This document shows positions 46,020 through 55,262 of a DNA stretch of 64,000 nt, one piece after another. Location: assembly GCF_004367585.1 (NCBI RefSeq), contig NZ_CP038015.1, positions 1,680,001 through 1,744,000 of the forward strand, read 5' to 3'. Both the position numbers and the translations under genes were made by a program. The stretch's first letter is position 1. Each line of letters starts with the position of its first letter. This DNA comes from Paenisporosarcina antarctica. Its GTDB lineage: Bacteria; Bacillota; Bacilli; Bacillales_A; Planococcaceae. The notes below the pieces were generated by a model that worked only from the letters and a program-made list of their open reading frames with translations, had not been told where the DNA came from and did no database searches.

Positions 46020-46850
46020 TTAATTCTCTTTTCTTATGCTTAATAAAGCGCCTATAGCCCCACTATAACCATTATCACGCAAAAATATAGGTGTACGATT
46101 TTTGCGTTTTGTATAATTCCCAATTATATTTTGTAAAGGAATATTTCCTGATAAAGTAGAACCAATATATACAATATGCTCGACGTCTTCAGCAAAAGCA
46201 CATTGTATGCTTAGAGTTGAAATAACTTCCCCAACTAAACCTTGAACTGTAGCTAGAATGTCCTCTTTCGATCGTTCCATTAATGGTGTCAATCCTGCAG
46301 CTCCAAAATTACTAGCAGTTAACCCCCCATCAATCGGTGTTTTATTCCCAAAATATATATCACTTACTAGCATATCGACTTCTGAACGACTCCCTCTGGC
46401 TGAAAGCTGTACAATTTCATCAAATTGATGAATGCCTGTCATTAATGCTGACATCCCAAGTAAAGTTCCCCCACCAATACCAGTTCCGGAGATTCGTTTA
46501 TGTTCATCTCCCCTATGGTAATGAATAGATGTACCTGTTCCTATATTTGTAATCACTGCATCAGGAAAATTTTTACCATCCTTTTGTAATTGATAATTAA
46601 CACCTGCAACTGTCGCATCAAACTCCACTAAATAATGAAGATTATCATGACAACGTAAAAATGTCTTTAACTGCTCAGCGCGGCCACCTGTTAGACCAAT
46701 TTTAACGTCATCATCAAATAAAGCAATCCAATCACTAACTCTCTGTAAATCGTCAGACAGAAAATACAAAAAAGTTAATTTTTGGTTATCGTCAAAGAAA
46801 GCAACTTTTGTTAATGTGCCCCCTACATCTATTCCAATCGCATGAACCAT
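46020..46850 (-). CDS. coaW: Type II pantothenate kinase
   Basis: About 276 aa. An ASKHA-fold kinase for the first step of CoA synthesis. The ATP loop GIDVGGTLTKVAFF at residues 5-18 and ISGTGIGGGTLLGM (about 128-141) are typical of the staphylococcal type II enzyme, which is not feedback-inhibited by CoA. ATG at 46850 with AAGGGAG is preferred over a start seven codons upstream. Confidence 0.92.
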   Translation of the reverse strand: MVHAIGIDVGGTLTKVAFFDDNQKLTFLYFLSDDLQRVSDWIALFDDDVKIGLTGGRAEQLKTFLRCHDNLHYLVEFDATVAGVNYQLQKDGKNFPDAVITNIGTGTSIHYHRGDEHKRISGTGIGGGTLLGMSALMTGIHQFDEIVQLSARGSRSEVDMLVSDIYFGNKTPIDGGLTASNFGAAGLTPLMERSKEDILATVQGLVGEVISTLSIQCAFAEDVEHIVYIGSTLSGNIPLQNIIGNYTKRKNRTPIFLRDNGYSGAIGALLSIRKEN

Positions 46851-46871
46851 AATCGCACTCCCTTTAACCAT

Positions 46872-46916
46872 GAAAAGACGTCACTTCACAAAATCAATTG
46901 TGAAGCTGACGTCTTC
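46872..46916 (-). terminator. Hairpin between the SRPBCC gene and coaW
   Basis: GAAGACGTCAGCTTCACAA folds with TTGTGAAGTGACGTCTT (one bulged base), followed on the minus strand by TTCATGG; T tail is weak, so termination may be partial and coaW partly read through. Confidence 0.65.
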
Positions 46917-47373
46917 AAACCATTTCATAATTTTTTTCAGCTACTTGTTTGATATGTTCTACAAATTTCACAATTGTTTTTTCGGTCGCAAATAGCAACA
47001 TTAAATGAACAAACCATTTCAATGCTTTGTTAGTCGCTGTGTATGTTAGTCGAGTTTTAGATTCAGAAATAAATTCCAATTCATATTTTGCGCTAATTTC
47101 AAAGTAATTGGCCAAAATAAAAGTAATTTTCATCTTTTTATGTGTGTAATCATTGATGTACTCTTTTACATGTACATCATAGGTTTCAACACGATTTCCT
47201 TCTCGATATTGCTGACTGTATACACTCCCAACTACATCATCAGTGATGGTTACAGGTGTATAGCTAACGACATTTGGCATAATTTCTTGCATTTTAGCTA
47301 AATCTCCATCAACGTATTGCCATACTTCATCAATAGGGACATCAATTTCAATTGATTTTGTCCATGATTTCAA
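46915..47373 (-). CDS. SRPBCC-fold (START/polyketide-cyclase-like) protein
   Basis: About 152 aa. Opening strand SWTKSIEIDVPIDEVWQYVDG and the C-terminal helix (FVEHIKQVAEKNYE) define an SRPBCC hydrophobic-ligand-binding fold. Ligand unknown. The frame is open for 21 more codons, but a TTG at 47373 with GAGGAAG 8 nt upstream gives the normal SRPBCC N-terminus. Confidence 0.75.
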   Translation of the reverse strand: MKSWTKSIEIDVPIDEVWQYVDGDLAKMQEIMPNVVSYTPVTITDDVVGSVYSQQYREGNRVETYDVHVKEYINDYTHKKMKITFILANYFEISAKYELEFISESKTRLTYTATNKALKWFVHLMLLFATEKTIVKFVEHIKQVAEKNYEMV

Positions 47374-47459
47374 GTGGGCACTTCCTCTCAAACAACCTAC
47401 ATTCAGTGTAGTGAAAATTATACAGTTTAACAACATTTAATTTTACATATTAACTAAGA

Positions 47460-48383
47460 TTATTTACGGTACACATGAATAGTGTACATATCCCATTGTT
47501 CTTCAAGTTCTCTCATATGAACAGTTTTCCAAGGATTAAAGAATGACTGTCCATTTTTATTAAAAAAGTATTGTTGCTTGATATGAAAACTTGCATGAAC
47601 AATTAGTTTCTGATCGTCTTTCCAAATGATAATATCATGTGGGAACATGGCATCTTTTGAAAGTGGTACTTCTTTATAACCAAGTTGTGTTATCCCATTC
47701 ATAAATGTGGTCGGATGTACCCATTCTCTTATTAACCAATCAAGTGTTACCCCCGCCTCTAATGAAGCAGCGACGAACAACGTAGAAGATAAACAATTGG
47801 AACCATGTTGATTTGGATAGGTATTAACATACGTACTTGTAACACTTTCCGTTGGAACATAGGGATCATATATTCCTGGCGTATCATAATCAAAGGCAAT
47901 GCGGTTTAGTAAATCCGACTTTAGTGATTTTGGAATTTTATTCCACACTTCTTTTTGAATAGCTATATATTGTAGATTATTTGAGACAAACTCATATGGT
48001 GCTAGTAAAGACTTTGCAGGTTCTCTTAAAATCCCCTCGAAATAGTGAGTTTCAAAAATTAGTCCTCTTCCAATTTGTTGTTGGATCTTTAAAATGTCTG
48101 TTTTAACTGAATCTTTCAAAGACGGGAAAACACGATGAGGTAATACAACAACCATTGTAATGTCTTTTGATAAGGTCCAGTATTTATAGCAACTTCTATA
48201 TGATACAGCTGTATATGTAGGATGTTTCATAAATTCTTCTTTAGAGAACAATAAACAATTAATCCCAAACTCTTTTACTAAATGATAATCTTCATCTCTT
48301 AGAAAAAACAAATCTTTTTCAGGTACAAATGATTCTTCCCATTTTTCTAGTTTACCTTGACTTAAGTTTATTCGTTTATTCAA
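47460..48383 (-). CDS. Orphan 307-aa protein with a possible NlpC/P60-like Cys-His pair
   Basis: I do not recognise this family. No signal peptide or membrane segment is seen. The C-terminal half has NQHGSNCLSSTLFVAAS (a Cys at the start of a helix) and, about 70 residues later, LIVHASFHIKQQYFFNKNGQ (a His at the start of a strand). That order, and the W-x-x-V-x-M-R-E-L-E end, recall the papain-like NlpC/P60 fold. Enzyme activity is inference. TTG start with GGTGGT upstream; directly downstream of the helicase gene, separated by 66 nt. Confidence 0.55.
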   Translation of the reverse strand: MNKRINLSQGKLEKWEESFVPEKDLFFLRDEDYHLVKEFGINCLLFSKEEFMKHPTYTAVSYRSCYKYWTLSKDITMVVVLPHRVFPSLKDSVKTDILKIQQQIGRGLIFETHYFEGILREPAKSLLAPYEFVSNNLQYIAIQKEVWNKIPKSLKSDLLNRIAFDYDTPGIYDPYVPTESVTSTYVNTYPNQHGSNCLSSTLFVAASLEAGVTLDWLIREWVHPTTFMNGITQLGYKEVPLSKDAMFPHDIIIWKDDQKLIVHASFHIKQQYFFNKNGQSFFNPWKTVHMRELEEQWDMYTIHVYRK

Positions 48384-48449
48384 AAAATACCACCAACTTC
48401 TATAGATTCCTAACTATAGTAACAACTTTATGTTTCATTCTTGTAACAA

Positions 48450-50612
48450 TCACTTAACAATCGGGCTAACCAGGTCTAGTGTCATCTTTTTTGCTAAGTA
48501 TCCTTTGTCAATCATCATTTGAATAGATAATTTTTTTTGGGATTCTCCAAATTGAAGGATTACACGATCACTTTCAATACGAATGATGTGTCCTTCCCCA
48601 AACTTAGTATGAATAATGGTTAGACCAACAATGAGACCACTGACATCGCGTATAGTATGTGGATTTTCAGGTTCCGGTTTGTTGATTATTAACTCTTTTT
48701 GACTCTGTTTTAGCAAAATGTTTCTCACTTCTTTAATAAAACGAGATTCAACCTTTTCTTTCCCATCTTTTGTTGCATAAGTTAACAATTCAAGATGATG
48801 TCTTGCTCTTGTCATCCCTACATAAAATAAGCGTCTGGCTTCTTCGAGTTTGTCTATATCACGCATATCTTCTTCCGAAGGGATTGTTCCATTATGACAA
48901 TCGATCATATAAACTTGATCAAACTCCAACCCTTTCGCACTATGGAAAGTGGATAATGTTACTGCATTTGGATCTTTTGTTTTTTTTGCTTCTTGAGTAA
49001 CAGCATCTAATTCTTTAATGCGTTTCGCAAATGCTTCCATTGTAGTATAAGGCTCAGCAATTTGCTCGAGTATGCGAATCATATCGAGTAACACTTCAAT
49101 GCGAAATCCGAATTTTTCAGCACGACTCTGTAATACTTGTTCATAACCTAATTGTTCTTTAATAAGGCGGATAACGGTTTTAGGTCTCGCGTTCTTTATT
49201 TGCTCATATGTCTTTGCATACGTTAGTAGAGACTGCATTTGATAATCTTTTAATTGAACACTTCGGGAGAGTAGTTGAAATACATTACCTTGTTCTTCAT
49301 TACGCTCAAATTTCCGAATTTGATCATTTGACAAATACAAATTAAACTTGCGTGCAATCTTTATAAAAATATCCTTACGTTCTAAATTAAAACTTAGACG
49401 CATGAAATTCAAAATATCTTCAACAATCCAATGAGAAAAAAACCGTTGATCGACATCTTTCATATAAAATGGGATGCCTCTTCGTTCAAGTTCACTTATA
49501 TAAAGAATTGCACTCGCATTATTGCGAAATAGAATGGCCGCGCTTCCCGTATCTTTTAAATCGAGTAGACCATAAATGACATAACGCATTTGAGCTTGAT
49601 CGTCATGTAATTGTTTTAATTGGATGTCCTGGCAACTGTTATTTTCTGTGAACATCTCTTTTTTGTATCGCTTTGTATTTCTTTTAATTAATTGATTTGC
49701 TACAGTTACAATATTTGGTGATGAGCGGTAGTTTTGTTCCATTTTAAGAATTTTAGCATTTGGGTAAGCATCTTTAAATTTAAGTAAATACGTCGGATCA
49801 GCAGCACGCCAGGAGTAGATAGTCTGATCATCATCTGCAACTACACATAAATTTTGGTGTGAGAAAACAAGCTGTTCGATGATTGCATGCTGAAGTCTTG
49901 ATGTATCTTGACTTTCATCCGTTAGCACATAATCATACAAGTGCGAAAAAGAAACTTGCATGTTTTTATCCTTACATAAGGCTTCAAATGCAAGTACCAG
50001 TAAATCGTCAAAATCGAGCCATATATGCGACGGATTCCGTGTTTTAATTTCTTCATATTGTAAGGTTATGTTGACCGCTTCTTTATTTGGAAGCGATTCC
50101 TGATCCCACTGAATTTGAGGGACCATATTGTTTTTAATAAAACTTATGAAATGTGTTAATTCTTGCAATTGATCGTCCGAACAATCCTCATTCATTGCTT
50201 GTTTATATAAATCCTTCAAAATTTGTGATTTTGAAGGAACGTTTGAAATAGGTTTGCCCTCAATTAGAGTAAAAGTTATTCCTTGATTCCTCAAATATCG
50301 AGATGTGATTGAAAATGCTAAGCTATGAATCGTAGAAAATTCTACTTGAGCTAATGAAGGAAAAAACTGGTCATACCGTAATTTCATATCCTGTGCTGCT
50401 GCACGACTAAAAGTAATCGCTTTAATTCGTTTTGCGGATACACCTTTTTCTTCTATTAAATAGCCGATACGCATAATTAATGTTGTCGTTTTCCCAGAAC
50501 CTGGGCAAGCCAATAATAAAAGTGGTCCTTGCGTTTGTAGAATAGCTTTTTGTTGTATTTTATTCAAACGAACGTTATGAAGTTTCGCTTGTCTTTCAAA
50601 AAAATCAGTCAT
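48450..50612 (-). CDS. UvrD/PcrA-like superfamily 1 DNA helicase
   Basis: About 720 aa. SF1A helicase motifs in order: Q-motif region (LNKIQQKAI), I (ACPGSGKTTT, about 27-36), Ia (AITFSRAAA), II (LTDESQDTS, DESQ form), III (VVADDDQTIYSWR), IV (KMEQNYRSSPNI), V (STFHSAKGLEF) and VI (FYVGMTRAR). It is more divergent than housekeeping PcrA and likely a paralogue. The C-terminal tail (about 660-720) has a PcrA-like DNA/RNAP-binding beta domain (GLTIIHTKFGEGHIIRIE). ATG at 50612 has AAAGGAG 8 nt upstream. Confidence 0.88.
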   Translation of the reverse strand: MTDFFERQAKLHNVRLNKIQQKAILQTQGPLLLLACPGSGKTTTLIMRIGYLIEEKGVSAKRIKAITFSRAAAQDMKLRYDQFFPSLAQVEFSTIHSLAFSITSRYLRNQGITFTLIEGKPISNVPSKSQILKDLYKQAMNEDCSDDQLQELTHFISFIKNNMVPQIQWDQESLPNKEAVNITLQYEEIKTRNPSHIWLDFDDLLVLAFEALCKDKNMQVSFSHLYDYVLTDESQDTSRLQHAIIEQLVFSHQNLCVVADDDQTIYSWRAADPTYLLKFKDAYPNAKILKMEQNYRSSPNIVTVANQLIKRNTKRYKKEMFTENNSCQDIQLKQLHDDQAQMRYVIYGLLDLKDTGSAAILFRNNASAILYISELERRGIPFYMKDVDQRFFSHWIVEDILNFMRLSFNLERKDIFIKIARKFNLYLSNDQIRKFERNEEQGNVFQLLSRSVQLKDYQMQSLLTYAKTYEQIKNARPKTVIRLIKEQLGYEQVLQSRAEKFGFRIEVLLDMIRILEQIAEPYTTMEAFAKRIKELDAVTQEAKKTKDPNAVTLSTFHSAKGLEFDQVYMIDCHNGTIPSEEDMRDIDKLEEARRLFYVGMTRARHHLELLTYATKDGKEKVESRFIKEVRNILLKQSQKELIINKPEPENPHTIRDVSGLIVGLTIIHTKFGEGHIIRIESDRVILQFGESQKKLSIQMMIDKGYLAKKMTLDLVSPIVK

Positions 50613-50634
50613 ACTAAAACTCCTTTTTAACACA

Positions 50635-50668
50635 AAAAATCGCTATCTTAAGTAAGACAACGATTTAA
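50635..50668 (-). terminator. Hairpin in the helicase leader
   Basis: On the minus strand AAATCGTTGTCTTA folds with TAAGATAGCGATTT and is followed by TTTTG, just ahead of the helicase ribosome binding site. It is either the terminator of a lost upstream gene or an attenuator. Confidence 0.5.
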
Positions 50669-50669
50669 T

Positions 50670-51160
50670 ATACTATATATTATAACAGAGCAATTATTTA
50701 CTCACCAATATTCCTTCTTTTATAGAACGTCCCTTCACGCTTATCTTTAAGGCTTTATTGCCTTTAAAGGTTGACCAGTCTCTAAATAACTCTTTAAATT
50801 ATCTTATGATCGCTGGCAAACCGTTACTTAAACCAACAAAAGTATTCGTTTCTTGAACAATAACTCCTTGTAACAACTCCCCAATTAAATTCACTAGTTG
50901 TCAAAGCTTCCTAAAAACGCGTTTGTTGTGGATAAATAGGTCGTATAAGTCAAGGGTTAATTTGTCATTTTCTTACCTTGCAACATTTAATTTTAAATTG
51001 AATTTGCTGAGTCGATTCTTTATAAATTGTATATTCAGCAATTCTTCCAGAAATTCTTTTTTAAGATCATAATATGATGGTCGTTGCATGTATTTTTAAA
51101 AAACTCCGTTTTACTCCGCATTTACCCTAGCTCTGTCTACTTTATTTCCATATTATAAAA
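50670..51160. other. Gap with a possible short remnant
   Basis: About 490 bp without a supported gene. The minus-strand frame 50799-50899 reads LVNLIGELLQGVIVQETNTF, then 13 further residues and a stop; it looks like the tail of a decayed gene. Nothing else recognised. Confidence 0.35.
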
Positions 51161-51188
51161 ACAATCATTTAGAAAGGTGGTGTTATCA

Positions 51189-51344
51189 ATGGGCTATGGT
51201 GGTTACGGTCCTTACGGTCCTTGCCCTCCTGGTTATGGAGTTGGACCCGGTCCAGTTCGTCCAAGTCACGGGAATACGTTTGCATTAATTATTGTACTCT
51301 TCATCTTGTTAATAATTATTGGAGCTACTTTTGTTAAATATTAA
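51189..51344 (+). CDS. YjcZ-family sporulation peptide
   Basis: A 51-aa peptide: Gly/Tyr/Pro-rich N-terminus (MGYGGYGPYGPCPPGYG) and one C-terminal membrane helix (NTFALIIVLFILLIIIGATF), the signature of YjcZ/SscA-like sporulation proteins. Start ATG with AAAGGTGG 7 nt upstream. A sequence CATATTATA upstream (about 51150) fits the sigma-K -10 pattern CATAnnnTA, but no good -35 was found. Supports a spore-forming host. Confidence 0.85.
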   Translation: MGYGGYGPYGPCPPGYGVGPGPVRPSHGNTFALIIVLFILLIIIGATFVKY

Positions 51345-51415
51345 AGTCATGAACAAAGACAAGTCATAATATATGATTTGAGACCTAATTGGTCGTTCTA
51401 TTTTAACATTGTACT

Positions 51416-51445
51416 TTGAGCGCTTACTTGCGCTCAATTTTTTTG
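51416..51445 (+). terminator. Terminator of the YjcZ-like gene
   Basis: Perfect stem TTGAGCGC / GCGCTCAA, loop TTACTT, followed by seven T. Confidence 0.92.
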
Positions 51446-51589
51446 TTTATTTATATCCATATTTGTTGAGTTAGATTCTTCCTTTAGTACAGAGATAGAA
51501 TAATTGACTAATGTTTTTTTTTCAAAAATGAATAAAAACTATATGAAGCAATCCCACAATTTAAGCTAGGCGTACTTATGGGTAGGCAG

Positions 51590-52390
51590 GACAAGCTACG
51601 GTTGAAAATTCTTTATCTTTATTAGTAGGGACTATTGCGATGCAATTGTCATAAATTAACCATTGTACAAACACATTCTACTGAAGAATTTAAACAAGCA
51701 TGCATAAACGCATCAAATGCAGATGTCATATTTTTAATAGGTGGGGATAGAAAATGTTAATGAATTCCCCATCATTGGATTACTCCCTAGTGGCACCTGT
51801 AATGATTTTGCAAGGACTTTAGGAATTCCTCTTTCTCTTGCGGAAGCCGCAAGAGCACATGTCAATGGAGATACTAAACACATTGATATTGCACAAATCA
51901 ATAACAATCTATTTATTAATTTTGTATCGGCTTAATTACCGAAGTTTCCGAGAATATTCACCCTGATTGAAAAGAGCAATATGGAAAGTTAAGCTATTTT
52001 ATGAGTGCCTTGCAATTTGGTAAACAGAGTGAACCATTTTCACTTCACTTTGAGATTGATGGTATTTCATAAAATGAAGACAGTAATATTATTAGTCATG
52101 AACGGAAATTCTATTGATATGTATTCCTTCCCACTCGACACCATTAATCCAAGTGACGGACAACTGAAGGTACTATTAATTCAATAACCACAATACTAGC
52201 CATTCGCGAATGGTTATCACTTACTCACCCCGATACTCTCCCGAATAAATTATCAAATGTCTCCCATTACACTGGAAAGCATATAGTTATTCATACAGTT
52301 GAACCTAAAAATTGGTACCGATGAAGAAATATATTTAAAAATACCTATTGAGATTCGAGTTAAGCCAAATTTTATAAGGTTCTTAGATCC
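51590..52390 (+). pseudogene. Decayed YegS/DagK-like lipid kinase gene
   Basis: Frames together spell a diacylglycerol-kinase-family protein, but it is broken. NADVIFLIGGD ends at the catalytic GGDG(T) loop, where a deletion and frameshift occur; the next frame gives FPIIGLLPSGTCNDFARTLGI (core lipid-binding motif) up to a stop at 51933; then another frame shows GLITEVSENI, a stop, YGKLSYFMSALQ, FEIDGIS, another stop. At least two frameshifts and three in-frame stops rule out function. The end is ill-defined, near 52390. Confidence 0.8.
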
Positions 52391-52400
52391 AAATGAAAAT

Positions 52401-52445
52401 AAATATAAAAGCAGCTACCAAAAGACGGAAACTGCTTTTATATTT
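52401..52445. terminator. Hairpin between the pseudogene and dbpA
   Basis: A 14-bp perfect stem (AAATATAAAAGCAG / CTGCTTTTATATTT) with a 17-base loop, about 60 nt after the dbpA stop. Confidence 0.65.
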
Positions 52446-52506
52446 ATTAAAACTATAGTGATTAGTTAATCTTTGTAAGGAACCTTATTTAGTTTACATA
52501 ATATTA

Positions 52507-53952
52507 TTATTTATTCGCGACGTGAACTTTAAGTAACTTACCTTTAATTGTTGTATCTCTCATTAATTTCAAAACAAGAGAACCTTTTCCGTTTAATATT
52601 TCTACATACGAAACATTATCTTGAATGGTGATGATGCCTATATCTTGTGATGTTAATCCATCCAGTTTTGCAATAGTACCTACAAAATCAACGGCACGAA
52701 TTTTCTTCTTCTTGCCACCGTTAAAATACAATTTCGTGATATCTTCATTCAACTGCTCTTTTTTATCCACTTTAATTTCAGGCTCTTCATTCATTTTTTG
52801 CTTAAATTCTGTTCTCGCTATTACCACATCTTGTTTTGATGGAGCATCTTTTTGATCAATATTAAAACCAATATATTTTTCAACTGCAGCAAGGAATTTG
52901 TCTTCATAAGGCGTTACAAGAGTAATTGCTTTACCTACTTCTCCAGCTCTTCCTGTTCGACCTGTACGGTGAACATAGCTTTCTTTTTCAAGTGGCATAT
53001 CATAATTAATTACATGTGTAATACGATCAATATCAATTCCCCGTGCAGCAACATCAGTAGCAACTAAATAACGGAAATCCCCACGTTTAAAATCATTCAT
53101 GACATTAAAACGTTCATTTTGTTCCATTCCACCATGAATTTTATCTACTGTATAACCTTCTTCATCTAATAAATCTACTAATTGATCGACATTATCTTTT
53201 GTTCTACAAAAAATGATGCAGCTATCAGGATTTTCCACTACCGTAATGTCTTTTAACAAAGCAAATTTTGCTGCTTCTTTGACAACATATACGGAATGTT
53301 CAATATGCTCATTCACTTGCTCGGTTTTTTCAATTTCAATGTCCAGTGGATTGTCCATATATTTGTGACAAAGTTTTTCTACGTCTTTTGGAAGTGTTGC
53401 AGAAAATAACATGGTTAAACGTTTTTTCGGCAAATGTGTAATAATGGATTCTACAAGTTCAATAAAGCCCATGCTCAACATTTCATCTGCTTCATCAATA
53501 ACTAAAATTTCCACTTTACTTAAATCTAATGTATGTCGTTCTATATGGTCCATTACACGTCCAGGAGTCCCTACTACAACATGCGATTTTTGTTTTAATT
53601 CTGAACGTTGATAAGCAAAAGGTTGTTTACCATAAATAGCCGTTGCTTTTATTCGTTTAAAACGCCCAAAACTCATAATGTCTTGTGATACTTGCATAGC
53701 TAACTCACGTGTCGGTGTTAAAACTAATGCTTGAGGTTTGTTTTCATCCCAGTCTACGATTTCACAGATGGGAATACCGAATGCTGCTGTTTTCCCACTA
53801 CCAGTTTGAGATTTTACAGATACATCTCTTCTAGTTAGTGCAACTGGAATAACTTTAGTTTGTACTTCTGTTGGGGCCGTAAATCCTAATCCTTCTAATG
53901 CGCGAGTAATGTCATCTGAAATACCGAAATCTTTAAAGTGTATGTTTGTCAT
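52507..53952 (-). CDS. dbpA: DEAD-box RNA helicase, DbpA/YxiN type
   Basis: A 481-aa DEAD-box protein. Motifs: Q ([10 protein letters not shown] region), I ([10 protein letters not shown]), DEAD (VIDEADEML), SAT (FSATLP), and VI ([10 protein letters not shown]). The C-terminal DbpA RNA-binding domain (about 405-481, [17 protein letters not shown]) binds hairpin 92 of 23S rRNA, pointing to late 50S assembly or cold adaptation. ATG with AAGGGAG 7 nt upstream. Confidence 0.92.
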   Translation of the reverse strand: MTNIHFKDFGISDDITRALEGLGFTAPTEVQTKVIPVALTRRDVSVKSQTGSGKTAAFGIPICEIVDWDENKPQALVLTPTRELAMQVSQDIMSFGRFKRIKATAIYGKQPFAYQRSELKQKSHVVVGTPGRVMDHIERHTLDLSKVEILVIDEADEMLSMGFIELVESIITHLPKKRLTMLFSATLPKDVEKLCHKYMDNPLDIEIEKTEQVNEHIEHSVYVVKEAAKFALLKDITVVENPDSCIIFCRTKDNVDQLVDLLDEEGYTVDKIHGGMEQNERFNVMNDFKRGDFRYLVATDVAARGIDIDRITHVINYDMPLEKESYVHRTGRTGRAGEVGKAITLVTPYEDKFLAAVEKYIGFNIDQKDAPSKQDVVIARTEFKQKMNEEPEIKVDKKEQLNEDITKLYFNGGKKKKIRAVDFVGTIAKLDGLTSQDIGIITIQDNVSYVEILNGKGSLVLKLMRDTTIKGKLLKVHVANK

Positions 53953-54043
53953 TTAGCTCTCCCTTTATATAAGAGTATTGAAACTCTTCTTTGTTCCTTT
54001 AGTATAACAAGGAATTAGCTGAATAGATTAAAACAGAAAACTA

Positions 54044-54052
54044 TGTTATAAT
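54044..54052 (+). promoter_or_regulatory. Extended -10 promoter of the DUF2187 gene
   Basis: TG, one base, TATAAT at 54044-54052; the transcript has a leader of about 105 nt before the ATG, unusually long for so small a gene. Confidence 0.55.
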
Positions 54053-54162
54053 GATAAAATAATAACTTCATAATGCGTCAATGGATTCATGAGAATTATT
54101 TGGCTCTTATTGAGCATTTTTTATTCGAATTGAAATCAGTGTTATAGAAATGGGGAATTCAA

Positions 54163-54387
54163 ATGACGTTTCAAAAACATGAAAAAATAGTATCCGAATT
54201 TGTTCAAGCTCGAAGAATTAGAGAAAAAATCTCATTTGTTCGTCGTGATGTAGAAGTTGAAGGTACAATTTTCAAAATACTGGAAAATTCTTGTATTGTT
54301 GAAATTTCTCAAGACGATGCCAAAAAGATTGGTGCAGCTTCAAACTTAACTGTAGTATCACATAAAAAATATAAAGTATTCTCTTAA
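54163..54387 (+). CDS. DUF2187 (YkvS-like) small protein
   Basis: A 74-aa protein: a helical N-terminus of about 20 residues (RRIREK) and a small SH3/KOW-like beta domain ending in VVSHKKYKVF, matching YkvS/DUF2187 whose end reads VVNHKRYRI. Function unknown. ATG with TGGGGA 7 nt upstream, moderate. Confidence 0.75.
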   Translation: MTFQKHEKIVSEFVQARRIREKISFVRRDVEVEGTIFKILENSCIVEISQDDAKKIGAASNLTVVSHKKYKVFS

Positions 54388-54390
54388 TCA

Positions 54391-54449
54391 AAAAAAAAAA
54401 GGTAAAGCGAGTAATTCATTAACTTGGATTACTCGCTTTATTTTTTTAG
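54391..54449. terminator. Bidirectional terminator between DUF2187 gene and sulfurtransferase
   Basis: AAAGCGAGTAAT pairs with ATTACTCGCTTT (12 bp), followed by seven T on the plus strand and preceded by ten A (T run on the minus strand). Confidence 0.88.
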
Positions 54450-55258
54450 TTTTTTTCCACAGGGTAAGTTGTTATCCAATCACTGTAACTTCCTACATAT
54501 AATTTAACTTTTGGATACCCAGCTTCTTTTAACATCGCATACAACGGAGCGGCTGTTACACCACTTCCACAATATACAGTAATATCTTCATTTTTACTTA
54601 CAACGGATGTTAACACTGGTAAAGCTAATTCAATATCTTTAAACTGTCCCTGTTCTTTTAGCAATTCCCAGTCCAAGTTTCTAGATGATGGAATGTGGCC
54701 AGCTACAGCATCAATAGGTTCATGATGACCTGCATATCTTTCCGCTGAACGGGCATCTAGAAGAACCCCTTGTTTACTTTCAGTAACGTCCTTTACTTGC
54801 TGACGAGTTGAAAATATATTTTCATTCCATTGAAGTGCTAGGGAAGAAATACTATTACTTGCCTTGTCAATTGTAACTTTAAATCCTATATTAACTAATG
54901 CTTCATACCCTTCTCTAACCAAAGTGATCTTCGGGAAACCAGCATAACTAAACAACCAATAAGCACGAGGGGCAAACGGCATTCCGCCCTGGTCATATAT
55001 CACAATATGATCTGTATATTCAAATCCATGAGCTTCAAAAAGATTTTTGATGATTTCTTTATCTGGAAGAGGATGACGTCCAGCTGTTTTATTCATATCT
55101 GATAAGTCTTTTTCAAGATCAAGATAAACAGCTCCGAAAAGATGTCCTTCGTCAAACATCTTCTTACCGGCTTTTACGTCCTGTAATGAAAATCGAGTAT
55201 CCACCCACCGAACAGTTGAATCTTTTAAGTCTTTTGCAGATTTCCAAACTTCTCCCAA
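54446..55258 (-). CDS. Two-domain sulfurtransferase (rhodanese/3-mercaptopyruvate type)
   Basis: About 270 aa with two rhodanese domains. The C-terminal one carries the active Cys in the loop CGSGVTAAP (about 236-244); CGSGVT is the 3-mercaptopyruvate sulfurtransferase-type loop. The N-terminal one (DTRFSLQDVKAGKKMFDEGHLFGAVYLD) lacks a Cys. It moves sulfur to thiophilic acceptors. A TTG at 55258 with AGGAG 9 nt upstream, overlapping the end of dynA, is the probable start; 4 nt separate the genes. Confidence 0.85.
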   Translation of the reverse strand: MGEVWKSAKDLKDSTVRWVDTRFSLQDVKAGKKMFDEGHLFGAVYLDLEKDLSDMNKTAGRHPLPDKEIIKNLFEAHGFEYTDHIVIYDQGGMPFAPRAYWLFSYAGFPKITLVREGYEALVNIGFKVTIDKASNSISSLALQWNENIFSTRQQVKDVTESKQGVLLDARSAERYAGHHEPIDAVAGHIPSSRNLDWELLKEQGQFKDIELALPVLTSVVSKNEDITVYCGSGVTAAPLYAMLKEAGYPKVKLYVGSYSDWITTYPVEKN

Positions 55259-55262
55259 AACG

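Noticed and set aside
47460-50612. Two-gene phage defence unit (helicase plus unknown effector)
   Set aside because: The helicase is a full-length UvrD-like protein without nuclease domain, and the orphan shows no known effector signature; adjacency alone is not enough.
51741-51935. 64-aa lipid-kinase-like gene as an intact small protein
   Set aside because: It is the middle piece of a broken diacylglycerol-kinase gene; flanking pieces lie in other frames.
52625-53611. Several short frames opposite dbpA
   Set aside because: Shadows of the helicase gene; no start signals and no family resemblance.
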